Assembly (NCBI RefSeq): GCF_019393635.1
Contig: NC_057864.1
Location: forward strand, 80,107,882-80,171,881
Source: Dromiciops gliroides
Taxonomy: Eukaryota > Chordata > Mammalia > Microbiotheria > Microbiotheriidae
Length of the DNA: 64,000 nucleotides
Direction of reading: 5' to 3'
The notes under the pieces are model-generated. The model searched no databases. It was not told the DNA's origin and saw nothing but the letters and a program-made list of their open reading frames with translations. The translations under genes were made by a program, and so were the position numbers. This document shows, piece by piece, positions 10,533 to 22,500 of this stretch (its first letter is position 1; every line of letters begins with the position of its first letter).

Positions 10533-13500
10533 CATAAAAAATTTGCCACAGTATTTGCAGCAGTACCCTGCTTTTTTGTCACTTTCTAAACTTTCTGCTA
10601 TCTTTCTACAGGATCATGATCATTAGATCACATATCTTGGGTTTCTCTGAAACCTTCCATTTTGTTATTTATTATTTAATTTTCCATTACATTCAAATGC
10701 CATATTTTTTTCAGCCATTCCTTAGTTAATAAATGTTCTTTGTTTCTTTGCTACAATCAAAAGTGTTATGAAGCTGAGGCATTAAAAAAATATCATTGTA
10801 TATAATAACTATTTTGAAAAATTAGAAATTTGTTTCACTGGTAAGTTTAATTACAGAACAAATAAATCAACTAATGACACAGTTATACTATTTCTTTTAT
10901 ACATGCCATATCTGTATTCTTTAATTAGATATCACTGGATAGTTTTTATTTTATTTTTATATTAAAATTGTTTTTTTTCAACATTTAAATAGACAAAGAA
11001 AAGAGGATTATATGTAAAAAACTGTTAATCACTTTTATATATAGATTTTTTTTAAAGAAAAGTATGCATTACATTTAATATGGTAGAAACAGAATTACCA
11101 TTTGTGTTTGCTTTTTTTAAGTGTTCTTCACAAAGGGATTATGTAGTTCTTGCCACTAGAACACCACCCAGAGAAGAGCAGAATGAAGGCACAAGATCTT
11201 CTCAATCACAACTGAATGATTTAGATGAAGAATGGACTACAACACATGCCAATCAGGTTGTACTATTATGTAATATACATAAATGTTATGTATATTCTAT
11301 ATTGTTCATATTGTGTCTATATATGCAATTATAGAATATATACATACAAAATTAAGCCAACATTTTGTTTTGATTAGTGACATAAAACTGAACTTGAATT
11401 TTATAATATTGTTCTCAACTTTAAAAAACTGTCAGCACATATAATTAATGTTTTTGATTCTGATTTATTCATATATATCTTATGTACCTTGTGGGTTATT
11501 TGTATCCACTTTAATCTTAGTTCAGCTTCTTTCTTTTCTCCAAGAACTCTGTTTTTAAATTTTTTTCCTTGCCCCCTGTAGTGTGCTTAGTCTGTGCAAA
11601 CTCACCCTTAACCATGTACATTCATCTCCTAATGATGAGCTTACTAGTGAAGAGTCTCTTCATATTTTTTTAGGCTGTTCTTTGGAAAGCAGATATAGTT
11701 TTTGTAGGAATGATACTTGAAGCCTTTCCATTAAAGTAGACCCTGCCAGAGCTGTGATTTCATTGGCATAGTCTTCTAGAACCCTGTGTTATCTGTATGT
11801 CATAATGAGAAATAGGAGTAGAATTTTGTGGAGGACATAGAAACATTGGTATAAGAAAAATCTAGTTAGGATGGCAGATCTGCTCCACAAAAGTTGTATG
11901 ATGTATTCCAAATCCAAATGGTACATTTAGATTATATATGCAAAAGGCACATGTGTTAGTATGGATTAAAGTTTGTTATTTAGCACTGCTAACAAAACTT
12001 GGAAGTAAAATAAATGCTAAGGTTACATTGAAATTTAACATGGAAAACTCAAGAGGATTTTCTATAATATACAATAAAATTCAACCATTTTTCTGAAATA
12101 GATGAGAAAATTAGTCCATTTTACTACCAGCTTGTAACTAACATTTTTTGAAAGTTCAAAAAATCTTAAGCTTATTTTAAAGTTTTCTTTATTTTGAATT
12201 TAGTCATTAACAGATCAGAGTATTTCAATAAACAAAGATCTTTCCTTCGTTTGAGAGCAGTATAGTCTTAGGTTTTTAAGATTTTTAATTGGATAAAGAA
12301 GGAAATACCAGGACTTCACTCCAGTATTTTTCATCATATTATTTCTTACTGTAAAGCGAAGTTTGTTGTATATTTTTACTGTATGTACTTATTTAATTTT
12401 GAAATATCTCATTCTAAGGTGGTTTTAATTATAAGGGGTCCCATGGCATGGATACCACATATATTCCAAACTACATATATATGACAAGTATATTCCAAAA
12501 TACTTAGAGGACAGTGAACCTCAGTGGCTTTAGCATACTTGGCTATTCTAAATTTCTTGATATATAACATCAGTTTTCTGTAGCACCATAGACAATGCTT
12601 TAAAATAGTAGATGCTCGATAAATACTTGTTTAATGGATGCAAGAATGAATGAATAGTATATCAAATAAAAAGGAAAACTGATTATAAAGAAAAATCATT
12701 ATGCTAGTTAATATTTTAATTAATTTATTTAGGTATCTAGGATGCTACCTGGAGGTTTATTAGTTCTTGGAATATTTATTATTACTACTCCGGATCTTGG
12801 GAAAGATGTTCAGAATGCCTTACGCAGGGTAGGTACCAACATATGAACAATTCTTCATATGGTTTGGGTATGTATTGTTTTAATTAAATACAATTTTGTA
12901 TGATGATCACTGATAGTATTTGAATAATGCTCACAGGTTTGGATTATAATTATATACTTATGCTTTCAAATCTAGTTGCAGGTTGTTTCTATAACAATCT
13001 GTGATGAAAAAAAACCTGAAGCTCAACGTTCAGAGCATGATCATTTATTATCAAGGCTAGCAGTTGCCAATAAGTGAGATCCCCAAGCCCCTCAGTGGCC
13101 AAGAATGCATTAGAGCAGACAAAGCAGTCTTTTCTATAGTTGGGAAAGGTGTAGGGTGGGCTTACATATGGCATAATCAAACTGACTTGCTGGCAAAAGG
13201 GTATTTCCAAAGTCTGTGGTAAGGGGAAAACACAAAGTTGGTCAACATCCGCTAGCAAGTCCTGTGTCAGTGACCATGTACATATGCTAGGCTTATAGCC
13301 AGACAGAACATCTTATGACCATGTCTACTCAGTGAGTCTGGACTGTAACCGAGAGAAATGGGGAAGTTGAACTCTTATAAAGAAGTCAAGCGGGCAGCTA
13401 GGTGGCACAGTGGGTAAAGCACTGGTCCTGGATTCAGGAGGACCTGAGTTCCAATCCAGCCCCAGACATGTGACACTTACTGGCTGTGTGACCCTGGGCA

Positions 13501-16500
13501 AGTCACTTAACCCTTATTGCCCCCCCAAAAAAAAAAAGTCAAGCCATCTTAGAGACTCTCATGTTAAGTAGTTCAACTGTCTTTTAAATTAATTCCTAAG
13601 TACTGATTTCAGTGATTAGATACAATTCTAAATCAGTAATTAATAAATAATACAGAGTAAAGTGAGGCCTCAGTTTTCAGCTTCACAAAGTCATACATTT
13701 AAATACTTGCCTACTATGTGCAGGGTTCCCTGTTGGGATACAAAACTAAAATGAAATAGTCCCTGCTTTCAGGGGACTTATAATCCACTGTGGTGATTAG
13801 CACATATGCAGTTAAGTAAAAAAAAGATATTTGAGGAAGGAGAGACCACTAATAGGTGAGAGGTGAGAGAAGGCTTTATATTGAGGTTGTGACAGGCATC
13901 CCTGCTGAGCCTTGAAGTAAGGTGAGGCTGCAAATACAAAGGGAGGCATTCTAGGTATGAGAGGAAAGGGTCCTCATTTGGAGGGTGGAAAGCTGAGTCT
14001 ATATATATAAGTCAATTTGGCTGGAACTTAGAGGTAATGAAGTAGAGGAACATGAAATAGGGATGGAAAGGTAGGTTCATTTCAATTTGTAGAGGGTTTT
14101 CAGCCCCAAGTTAAGGGATTTCCTTTTTGAATTACCAAATGTTATCTAGCAGTATACATGTGCCAAACTTTCCAGAGCACTGATTCCCAGGCATTGCTGT
14201 AAATATCAGGTAGACAAGTGGGGGAATTGAGTGAACCACATTGACTCCATCTTGTGACTCAATTCTGAATAGCTCAGTTCCCTTTTTGTTCAATTATGGG
14301 GCTAGTCCAATTTCTGTCTTGTGAGAAAACTTTAATTTTGGGAGTTGTGAGAAACCTTTATTGTATTATTTTAACTTAACCCTGTATGGATTTGAAGCTG
14401 GACCACTTCTACATGTTTCTAAGATACCCTTAAATAAGGATCTAGATTATGCTAACCAGAAACGTAATCAACCAAATATTGATGCAAGGATTTTTCTCAT
14501 AATTATACATCTAAAGCAACCCATATGCCTTATCTGAAAACTGGCAATGGTCAATTGGTTACTATTTCCTTGTTCCTTTGATTGAATACGGACACTTAGA
14601 GGGGAGTAGAACACTTCTTTTTCTGATTTCAGGGAATTGCACCTATTTGCTTCCCCCCTCACAATTTAGAAAGCCCTTAATTTTTCCTCCAATTAGAAAT
14701 TAGATTACCTAATCCTGTATCATGGTTTATATCCTGTTAATTGTTTTCTTTTAATGCATAAAAATATGTTTTCCCCTGTATTCAGGGGCTACTGCCAAGC
14801 TCAGGAGGCTTGGTCTGAATTTGTTATACAATTGGTATGCATTACTTAAGTTGATATATTTGGAAGCTTGAACCTTTGTTTCCTCAGCCATGTCACACAG
14901 GCGACATAGAGTCAGACACTTTTCCCTTTTCCATGAAAAGTTGTGTGGCTCTTTAAATATAACCTATATCAGAAGTTTTTGGAATTTCATGAATTTTAGT
15001 TATACAATGGGATTCTAATAAAGTACTTTTGGAAAAAAAATGTTTCAAGTCAAAACTAATTTTCATTTCATTTGCAATAACATTTCTTTCCTATCTTTTT
15101 ATTCAAATGCTGTTTGTTTAAAATTAATTTGTTTAACCTATTTTAGATGAAAGTAATATAATTTAATTGGAATCATTTGAATGCTCTTAAATAATCAGTT
15201 TTTATCCCTAAGAATGGAGTCCAAAGTAGACAGTACTTGAAATCCTTATTTCATTTATCATTATTCATTGACATACAATGATATGTTAAGAAAAGGGGGG
15301 GAATAATTTATTTGTTATTTCTTCCTCAGCTAGTGTTTGCTGTGGAAAAATCTCTAACTAAAAAGAGACTATGGAATCTCACAGAAGATGACATCTCAGA
15401 CCGGGTCACACTTCATGTCTGCTCAGCTACAAAAAAGTATCTTTTACACTGGGTGTTTACTATTTGAATATGCTATTGAAATTATATTCCTGTGTACTTC
15501 TTCATAAATTCACTTCATATGTCATTATTTATAAAATTGTACACACTATGTATAATTTTGTAAGAATACTTGATATATAGGCTTTGTCTGATTTATAAAT
15601 ACCTACCTAGAGATTGGACAATTGAAAGATCCATGGATCTGACCTTCATGGGGAAAATTGTCCCTTCTTTCTTAATTTAGTCCAATTCTTAGGCAGCTAA
15701 ATGGTAAAGTGAATAGAATACTGGACCTGGAGTCAGGAGGTCCTGAGTTCAAATCCTATCTCACTTAACTAGCTATGTAATCCTCAGCAAATCACTTAAC
15801 CTTATCTTGATAATTGTGTGATAATTGTAAAGTGTTTTGCAAATCTTAAAGCACAAAGGAGAAAGTATTTGGCTTATCTTCTCATATATCTATAGTTTAC
15901 AACTTCCTGGTATCTAGAGGGATCCATTGTTCCCCCCCCCCCTTCCCCTTGGGGAGAAGGAAGAGGACCAAAGGGGAACTGGTCTCTTGAATTGGAATTT
16001 CTGGATATTCTTTTTTTTTTTTTTTTTGTGGGGCCATGGGAGTTAAGTGACTTGACCAGGGTCACACAGAAGTGTCTGAGGCTGGATTTGAACTCGGGTC
16101 CTCCTGAATCCAGGCCCGGTGCTTTATCCACTGTACCACCTACCTGCCCCCTGGATATTCCCATAGGAAAACAGTATTATATATGGGGGTTAAAAAAACT
16201 TTGGGGGGCAGCTAGGTGGTGCAGTGGTTAAAGCATCAGCCCTGGATTCAGGAAGACATGAGTTCAAATCCAGCCTCAGACATTTGACACTTACCAGTGA
16301 TATGGGGGGGGGGGGAAACCGATAAGAGAAAGCACGTGGGTCCTTAGGATTCCTCTGTAAAGAATTACACTCTGGCACAAGACCTAATTAGGAATAAGAG
16401 AACAGGTTTATTGGGGTACAAGAGAAACCGGCCAGGAGGAAGGTTTTGCCAGAACAAAACACTTTCCCCCCTTGGCTAACTTGTGGGGTGCCATTTTATA

Positions 16501-19500
16501 GGGTTTAGATGGGGGTGGGTAAGAGTCTCTTATTGCGTCAGGGGCTGGTGGTCTTCCCGAGTTGCACTGGGGTTGGAAGAATACCTCGTGAGAGATCTGG
16601 TGGTGGGTGTCAACTTTGTCCTGATGGGTCTAAGCAGTCTGCTGATGGGCGATTCTAGGTGGTCTTCTCCTGGATTACCTCATCCAGATGCTTAGAATGA
16701 CTGGAATGTAGGGTGATGATCCTGGAGCATGCTCAGTTCAATCTGTGCCGCTTATCTCCCTTAGGTGAGTGTGTGTGTCCTTGATTGTGTTCAAGGAGAG
16801 GCCTACTTGATTTCAAGGGAAAACCCCTGAGGTTTCAAGGAAAAAGTTCCTTGAACCCCCCAGAGAATTGTTGGGGTGACCAGGGCCCATAATCCTCCCA
16901 TGACATTCCCCCCTTCTTATATCTAGGGAAAAAGGGCAGCGGTCTCATCTTCCGTAACTGCTTCCTGCTGGTTATGGATGTAGAGATGTCCCTGAATCAT
17001 TGGGGGTACAGCAGAAGTCATTATGGGCCTGGTCCAGGGAGTGAAGAGGCATGTAGGCCGGGGTAGTGGCTGCCATAAGGTTGAAAGCCTTGAGTCTGCT
17101 TGAGACAAATTTAACAAAAAGGTTAAAGAGACAAGGGCCAAAGATTAGAAGAACAACGACTAATATCACTATCGGAATGAAGGGAGTGAACCAAGAAAGG
17201 AACCAAGAACTCCAGGAACCTGCATGAGGAGAGAAAAGCTGCTCACGTGTGTCCCTCATCCAGTGAGAGATATCATGGAGATGTTGTAATAGAGTGATAG
17301 TGAGGGGAAGGCACACTGATAATGATACCAGACCAGTTGCAGGCTGTCTCAGGATCAGCTCTTTCTTTTAAATAGGTACTTCGTTCAAGCCTAATTCTGT
17401 GATAGGCAGTGTCTGTCTACATTAAGGGTCCTTTTATCCCATCCCCACTTTGTGTCTTGATTGCATGCTAGGACCTGAACCAGAGAGTAAGACAGAGGTC
17501 GCCCCAAAACCATTCTTAGACTTGCCTCCTATGTCCAGCTTGGCCATAGGCCTGACACGATGCTGGTCAGGAGAGCAAGCTGCAGAGCCGATCTCTTGGG
17601 TGCTGCCCTGAGGACAAAGACATAGGAGAGCAGATGTGGTGATGGCTGCTGCTATTATAGAATCTTGGTCTATGGAGCGGGCATGAGCCATCTTTTCTCT
17701 CTCTTTGGCTACTGCAAGGTCCCTGTTATTAAAAATCTTAAAAGCAATGTCAAGGAATTGTGAGGATGGGATCTGGGGACCCCAGTCTAACTTCTGGAGT
17801 TCTCTCCTAATGTCAGGAGCAGACTGGTTGATAAAATGAATATTGAGGACAGTTATTCCTACATCTTTTTGGGGGTCTAGGTTGGTATATTTCTTCAGAG
17901 AGTCTGCTAAGCGGCTCATGAAGACAGCAGGATTTTCATCAGACCCCTGTTATCTCCCTCATCTTCCCATAATTGACTTGTCTCTTAACCCCCCTTCTCA
18001 TTCCCTCAACCAGGCAGGTGACCATGTGATTTCTACAAGCCCTGTCTTCCCTCTTATCATAGTTCCATCTCGGTTCTATGACTGGGACAGCTGTAAATCC
18101 AGGGACCCCAACCCAATTTCCAACCTGCGAGTGTTCATCCCCAACTTGTACCGCCGGGTCCCAAATCTGTTTTTTCTCGTCAGGGGTACAACAGCTGGCA
18201 AGAATAATTTGCAAATCGGTCCAGGAAAGGTCAAACTCCAGTGTCACAGACTTAAAGCCATCTATGAACTTTGTGGGGTTCTCTGAGTAGCTCCCCAATT
18301 TCTCTTTAATCTGAGATAACCTGCTTATAGAAAAAGGGGCATGCCTTACTGTTGTGCCCTTCCCAATGGGAAATTCCCTTAATGGAAGCAGGGAAGCAGT
18401 GGGAGACACTGGTAAGGACCTGGGTTGGGGAGATAGCTCAGGTGGAGACAGAGGATTGGGCGCAGGGCCCAGTGGGGGAGGGGTGACAGCCTTTGGCTGT
18501 GGAGTAGGTGGAGGAGGGGAAACAGTCTTTGGCTGCAGCATGGGTGGAGATGGGGAAAGGGAGATAGCCATAGGTGACTGCAGATTAGGTAAAGCAGATG
18601 GGGTCGGCTGAATGGAAAAAACAGGAGAAATGGGAACATATTGGAGTTCCCCCAGATTGTAAATGGGGTAGAGCAGGATAGAAGGAGACTGATATCCACT
18701 CCCCGTGTGGCACAGGGAATTGGTTCTGAGATCAGCCAGTGGGCAAGGAGAGGTCTCAGTCATAGAGTGATATGACTGTGGTTGACCCATAGGTACGGAA
18801 GCAGGTGGAGAAGGAGTGGAACAAGAAACAGGTAGTTTGAGGAGGGGAGGCTGAGGTCTCAGAGTAGGTGCTGGAAGGGTTAGCTAATTGCTTGGACTTG
18901 CGGTGATTCTCCACCGGCAAGGGGACCTCATCCTTTCCCTTTGACTTCTGGCTTAAACTCATAAAATCCAATATGTATGGAATCTCTGTCCATCTCCCTT
19001 CACGCTTGCAAAACTTGTCAAATTGCACAATGGTATTATAATTAAGGGTGCCGTGTACAGGCCAATTTCCTTCACTTCCTAGAGGATAATGTGGCCATAA
19101 ATTGTTACAAAAATGTATCATACACCTCTTTCTCAGGTTTTTAAGTTCCAATTTAGTCCAACCTCTTAGGATGCACCCCAAAGGTGAATTTTTCGGAACA
19201 TTCCCTTTCTGTCCCATAGCTACTGTCTAAGGAGAATAGTCTGAACCAAGAGCAGAGAGCTGGTAAGGGATAGACACATAAGCATAAATGTTCTTACCCA
19301 GAAACGTGTAGTCTGAGAGTCCGAGCGTGGTTCGGACATCTAGGAGTCCCAGGCTGCTCTCTGCTGTCGTGCAGACGCCGACCGATTCTACCTCTCTGTG
19401 ACTCAAACGGGAGGTTGACTCTGGTGGGAGAGGGAGAAGAGAAACCCAGAAGGTAGGGCCTTACCTCCAGGTTCTGTGTCAAGCGTGGTCCAGACGTCTG

Positions 19501-22500
19501 TTTGAGCTTTCGGCAAGGGAGGGAGACTCAGGCTGCCCTCCACTGTCGAGTGCAAAAGCTGACCCTCTCTCTACCTCTCTGTGACTCAAACGGGAGGTTG
19601 AGTCAGGCGGGAGAGGGAGAAAGGAAACCCAGAAGGGAGGTTCCCACCCCCCAGTTTTGTGTGCTAAGAGGAAAGAGGAAAATCCCCTGTCCCTACAACA
19701 TTCGGGCGCCAGATGATATGGTGGGAAAAGGGGGTACGGGTTGGTGGGAGTAGGAAATGGGGTTCTTAGGAATTCCTCTTTAAAGAATTACACCCTCTTG
19801 CACACAAAACTTAGTTAGAATAAGGTGATAGTTTATTTAGGAGCAAGGGAAGGGAAGGGTGGGGGGAGGGAAACCATGAAAGAAATCCTTGGACTTTTCA
19901 CGGGGAGATTTGGTACCTCTGAGCCATGTGCTTTACGCCAAATCTCCCCATGAAAAGTCCAAGGATTTCTTTCATGGTTTCCCTCCCCCTCCCCTTCCCT
20001 TCCCTTGCTCCTAAATAAACTATCACCTTATTCTAACTAAGTTTTGTGTGCAAGAGGGTGTAATTCTTTAAAGAGGAATTCCTAAGAACCCCATTTCCTA
20101 CTCCCACCAACCCGTATCCCATTTTCCCACCATATCACCAGCTACGTGACCTTGGGCAAGTCACTTAACCCTCATTGCCCTGCAAAAACAACAATAACAA
20201 CAAAAACCACACAACCCCCCCCCCCCCAAAACCAAACTTTTGTGGGATACTTTGAGAAATTAACCATTATTCCTTACGCTGGTTCTGTGGGAAAATGTAT
20301 TTCTGAATAACCTATTTTTAAGTTTGGGATTACTTGCACTTAAAGAAAAAGAATATATATAACTTTTGAAATTTTCAAGGTGACTGCAATTTTACTCCAA
20401 AAGATAGATAATAAAGTAAGAAGATCCCATTTTCCATATTACATGGACAAAATTGTTGCCTTTGAGTACTGGTCTTTAAGTATTGTAATTTTGTAATGTA
20501 ATCTGCCCATTCTCCCTCATTCTGGATGGCCCCAAGGCGAACTGGAAGCAATTGATAAAAGTTGTAGAGAAGTATATTTCAGCTTGATATAAGGAAATCC
20601 TTTACTAACAATTGGAATTATTTGGAAATGATAAGGATTTCTTGGGAAAGGGATGGATGTATAGTGAGTTAGTTCCCTATGCCTGGAAGTCATCAAGCAC
20701 AGACTAGATGACCACTTGTTTGTTTGGTTTTTAGTAGATTAAAAGTTTAATTAGCATTAGCTGATGGGCTTTTGCCTGGTGGTTCTACTAACTTCAGAAC
20801 CTAGAGAAATAGACACATATATAGTGTTTTGCACAGCCTTAGGGCAGATGACAAAAGGAGCTTATCATGTGAGTCTCCTCAGCCACTTTCCTTATTTGAC
20901 CAGTTACCTTTAAAAAGGGAATTCTTACTCAGGTGATGGACTTAATCCCATCCAGGGTGCCCAGTAATTCTTGTTCTAACCAATGTTATGAGTTTTTGAT
21001 CAAAGTAGTTAAATTCTACAAACATTTATTAAGTATCAGCTATGTGCAAGCTACAGTGTTTGGTATTGAGATCACACAGACAAGATACAGAACAGTCCTT
21101 GCCTCATTTTTAATGTATTCTGTCAAGAGTGCATATAGTATGTGAGGTCCCTTCCACCTCTGTTATTCTTTGTCTTCACATAGAGAAAGGAAGAGAAGAG
21201 CATTTGACAGACATTTCATTTGATCCTCACAAATAACCCTGGGAGGTAGTGCTGAAATTTTCCTTATTTTTCAGTTGAATAAACTACTGGGGCAGAAAGG
21301 TTGACTTGCCCAGTCATATAGCTAGTAACAGGCTGGATTTGAACTCACTCTTGTCTCCAGGCCCAGTACTTTATCCACTGTGATACCTCCTGGGTGCCAC
21401 CAAATAAATTTTGAAATTCTTTTTTGACTGTGGAACACCTTTCAAGTACTGTAGGTGTTCACATATTCCTATTTCATACTTCCTACTTTAGTGTGCTTTT
21501 TTAGAAAACTTTTTTTTTTTTTTTGGTTTTTGGCAGGGCAATGGGGGTTAAGTGACTTGCCCAGGGTCACACAGCTAGTAAGTGTCAAGTGTCTGAGGCC
21601 AGATTTGAACTCAGGTACTCCTGAATCCAGGGCTGCTGCTTTATCCACTGCGCCACCTAGCCGCCCCTAGAAAACATTTTTAAAAATTAAGCATTTTTCT
21701 CTCCCTCTTGCCATTTCCCAACTGCCACTGAAAATTTAAGTCAGTAGCAAGTATTTATTAAACATTATTATGTGCCATTCATTGGGGGTGCAAGGAAAGG
21801 CAAAAGACAATCCCTGCTCTAAAGGAACTCACAATTTAATGGAGAAGACAACATGAAAAAAAGAAAACAAAAACCCATGTAACAGGTGTGTAAAATCAAA
21901 GAAAACACATCTGCATTGGCTATATCCAAAATTGTATGTCTCATTCTGCATTTAGTACCTCTCTGTCAGAAGACAGATAGCATGCTTCATCATTGGTTAT
22001 CTAGAATTGTGGTTAGTCATGATATAGATCAGAATTCTTAAGTTTTTCAAAGTTGTTTGTCCTGACAATATCATCATTTTATATATAGTTCTTTTTCTGT
22101 TCACTTCATTCTGAAACAATTCATACAAGTCTTACACGGTTTTTTCTGAAACCATTCCTTTTGTAATTTCATAAAGCAATAATATTCATGTAATTTGTTC
22201 ATCCATTCCTTAATTGATGTTCACTCCCTTGGCTTCTACTTCTTTGTCACTACAAACAGAGCTGCTGTAATTATTTGTGTACATGTGAGTCTTTTTTCCT
22301 TTCTTTGATCTTTTGCTTTTAATACTGGTTATTACTTTTGAATTATAGGCTTAGTAGGGTCTTGCTTGATCAAAGTATATGCACAGGAGGGACTAATTCA
22401 TAGCTCCACTAATGCATTAATGTGTCTGTTTTATTGGCCCCTTCAACATTTGTCATTTTTTTAAATCAACTTTGCCAACCTGATGGATTTGGAGTAGAAC

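Larger units (their letters stand above)
7660..11121 (+). other. ODR4 intron 2
   Basis: It contains a CORE-SINE at about 8105-8335, an antisense L1 3' end at 9262-10119 that includes an (AT)n tract, a young SINE at 10259-10406, a (TG/CA)n tract at 10465-10534, and a small L1-like fragment at about 10620-10760. About 7700-8100 and 8340-9250 show nothing I can name. Confidence 0.85.
12829..15329 (+). other. ODR4 intron 4
   Basis: It holds a probable antisense LTR relic at about 13000-13560 interrupted by a SINE at 13391-13535, and a CR1-clade fragment at about 13690-14130. About 14150-15320 shows nothing I can name. Confidence 0.85.
16298..20137 (-). mobile_element. Class I endogenous retrovirus (ERV1), defective, antisense to ODR4
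   Basis: The element is bounded by TGATATGG and CCATATCA and flanked by CCAG duplications at 16294-16297 and 20138-20141. On the minus strand the order is 5' LTR-like palindrome (20137-19714), primer-binding site (19711-19701), leader with a tandem duplication (19662-19322), gag (19217-17434, frameshifted), env anchor remnant (17316-16972), polypurine tract (16919-16906) and 3' LTR (16905-16298). pol and most of env are missing. The Gag and Env motifs, and the 4-bp duplication, place it with class I (gamma-like) retroviruses. It is not coding-competent. Confidence 0.93.

Noticed and set aside
10257-10589. Repeated small proteins with VTQLVSVKCLRPDLNSG or LTLTSCVTLGKSLNPHC
   Set aside because: The same peptides appear at a dozen places because they are translations of the SINE on one strand or the other; they are not genes.
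19714-20137. The palindrome as a simple fold-back assembly artefact
   Set aside because: The right arm runs into the CCAG duplication and the correct second half of the interrupted SINE, which an artefactual fold-back would not produce. I still list read-level checking as the decisive test.
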